Source: DATJXG01 sp035500455
Lineage (GTDB): Bacteria > Acidobacteriota > Terriglobia > Terriglobales > Acidobacteriaceae
Length of the DNA: 6,228 nucleotides
NCBI GenBank assembly: GCA_035500455.1
Contig: DATJXG010000215.1
Coordinates: 1-6,228, forward strand
Direction of reading: 5' to 3'
Positions within the stretch are counted from its first letter, which is position 1. Each line of letters starts with the position of its first letter. A program made the position numbers and the translations under genes. Below the pieces are notes generated by a model that worked only from the letters and a program-made list of their open reading frames with translations, was not told the origin of the DNA and did not search any database. Shown piece after piece: positions 5,943-6,228 of the stretch.

Positions 5943-5951
5943 TGCTAAAAT
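5943..5951 (+). promoter_or_regulatory. Extended -10 promoter for ssrA
   Basis: TGCTAAAAT carries the TGn extension and a five-of-six -10 match (TAAAAT, 5946-5951). Predicted initiation near 5958 leaves about 27 nt of leader before the mature tmRNA end at 5985, to be removed by RNase P. The -35 is weak, which an extended -10 can compensate. Its -35 zone overlaps that of the divergent promoter at 5904-5909. Confidence 0.5.
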
Positions 5952-5984
5952 GAAATCGTAGTACCCACTATGCCGCAACCGGAT

Positions 5985-6228
5985 GGGGGCGCAACGGATT
6001 CGACGGGATTGAATCGTGGTGGGGAGGCGTGCCGGGTTCCGAGCTCCCGTAAAACGATCGGAAACCATAACTGCCAACACGCAGTTTGCATACGCTGCCT
6101 AATTAATTAGGTAGCCGCTCCAGCCGCTGAGCCCGCGCGGCGGTGAGTGAGCGTCATCTTGCGGGATAGGCCAATGGCTTCGGTCCGGAGCCGGCGGCTG
6201 AGACCCAATCGGGCTAGGGTGCCGCCGC
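5985..6228 (+). ncRNA. ssrA: tmRNA (ssrA), 3' end beyond the window
   Basis: tmRNA rescues stalled ribosomes, acting first as tRNA-Ala and then as mRNA for a degradation tag, with SmpB. The 5' end GGGGGCGCAACGGATTCGAC (from 5985) is the hallmark tRNA-like start. Pseudoknot 1 is clear: GGGAG 6022-6026 pairs with CTCCC 6044-6048, and TTCCGA 6037-6042 with TCGGAA 6058-6063. CATAACT precedes the resume codon GCC at 6073. The tag stop lies in a hairpin formed by GCTGCCTAATT and AATTAGGTAGC (6094-6115). Pseudoknot 2 has GCCGC 6123-6127 with GCGGC 6137-6141, and CCCGC 6132-6136 with GCGGG 6161-6165. The T-arm, the acceptor 3' strand and CCA are not in the window, so about 100 nt or more are missing. 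The layout is one-piece, not permuted. Confidence 0.95.
6073..6102 (+). other. ssrA: tmRNA tag-peptide reading frame (ANTQFAYAA)
   Basis: From the resume codon GCC (6073-6075) the frame reads A-N-T-Q-F-A-Y-A-A and stops at TAA (6100-6102). With the alanine carried by tmRNA itself, ten residues would be added. The A-N start and the Y-A-A end resemble known tags (E. coli ends A-L-A-A), so the C-terminal A-A protease signal for ClpXP-type proteases is kept. Confidence 0.9.

Noticed and set aside
5439..5948. 169-codon plus-strand frame opposite the secreted protein
   Set aside because: The minus-strand gene has a signal peptide, RBS, perfect -10 and a recognisable fold, and the plus frame has none of these.

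Overview
The window is high-GC bacterial DNA. Gene content and protein style (an SEDS polymerase followed by an RNase E/G gene, a DUF481 protein, a small secreted carboxypeptidase-regulatory-like protein, and a tmRNA with tag ANTQFAYAA) suggest Acidobacteriota. That assignment rests on recognition of protein families, not on a search.

Left part (1-1345): a C-rich, proline-coding stretch with heptamer repeats and a tandem 81-bp duplication runs into rodA, the SEDS glycan polymerase of the elongasome. It is probably the 3' tail of the gene upstream of rodA, where mrdA (PBP2) would be expected. The reading frame appears broken inside a CCCCGAC heptamer array; adding back one heptamer makes the tail end at a TAA that overlaps the rodA ATG (TAATG).

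Middle (1346-5210): a 197-bp spacer holds three possible hairpins, one of which would hide the ribosome binding site of the next gene. Next comes an 850-residue RNase E/G family enzyme. Its catalytic core is RNase G-sized, but its S1 domain is split by about 365 residues of low-complexity Ala/Pro/Glu/Arg-rich sequence. An 80-bp spacer with another hairpin leads to a 344-residue secreted DUF481 protein, probably an outer-membrane barrel.

Right part (5211-6228): two small genes lie on the minus strand, convergent with the DUF481 gene. One is a 123-residue secreted protein with a carboxypeptidase-regulatory-like fold. Downstream of it is a short SEC-C zinc-motif protein whose N- and C-terminal halves are in different frames, so it is a pseudogene or carries a sequence error. 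Divergent from this pair is the tmRNA gene ssrA, cut by the window end but including pseudoknot 1, the tag reading frame and a second pseudoknot.

Functionally, rodA and rng look like the end of a rod-shape (mre/mrd/rod) locus, and ssrA serves ribosome rescue. I see no mobile element, CRISPR array or defence system. The most notable points are the heptamer-array frame break before rodA, the scaffold-like insert inside the RNase, the possible RBS-masking hairpin before rng, and the frame-broken SEC-C gene.
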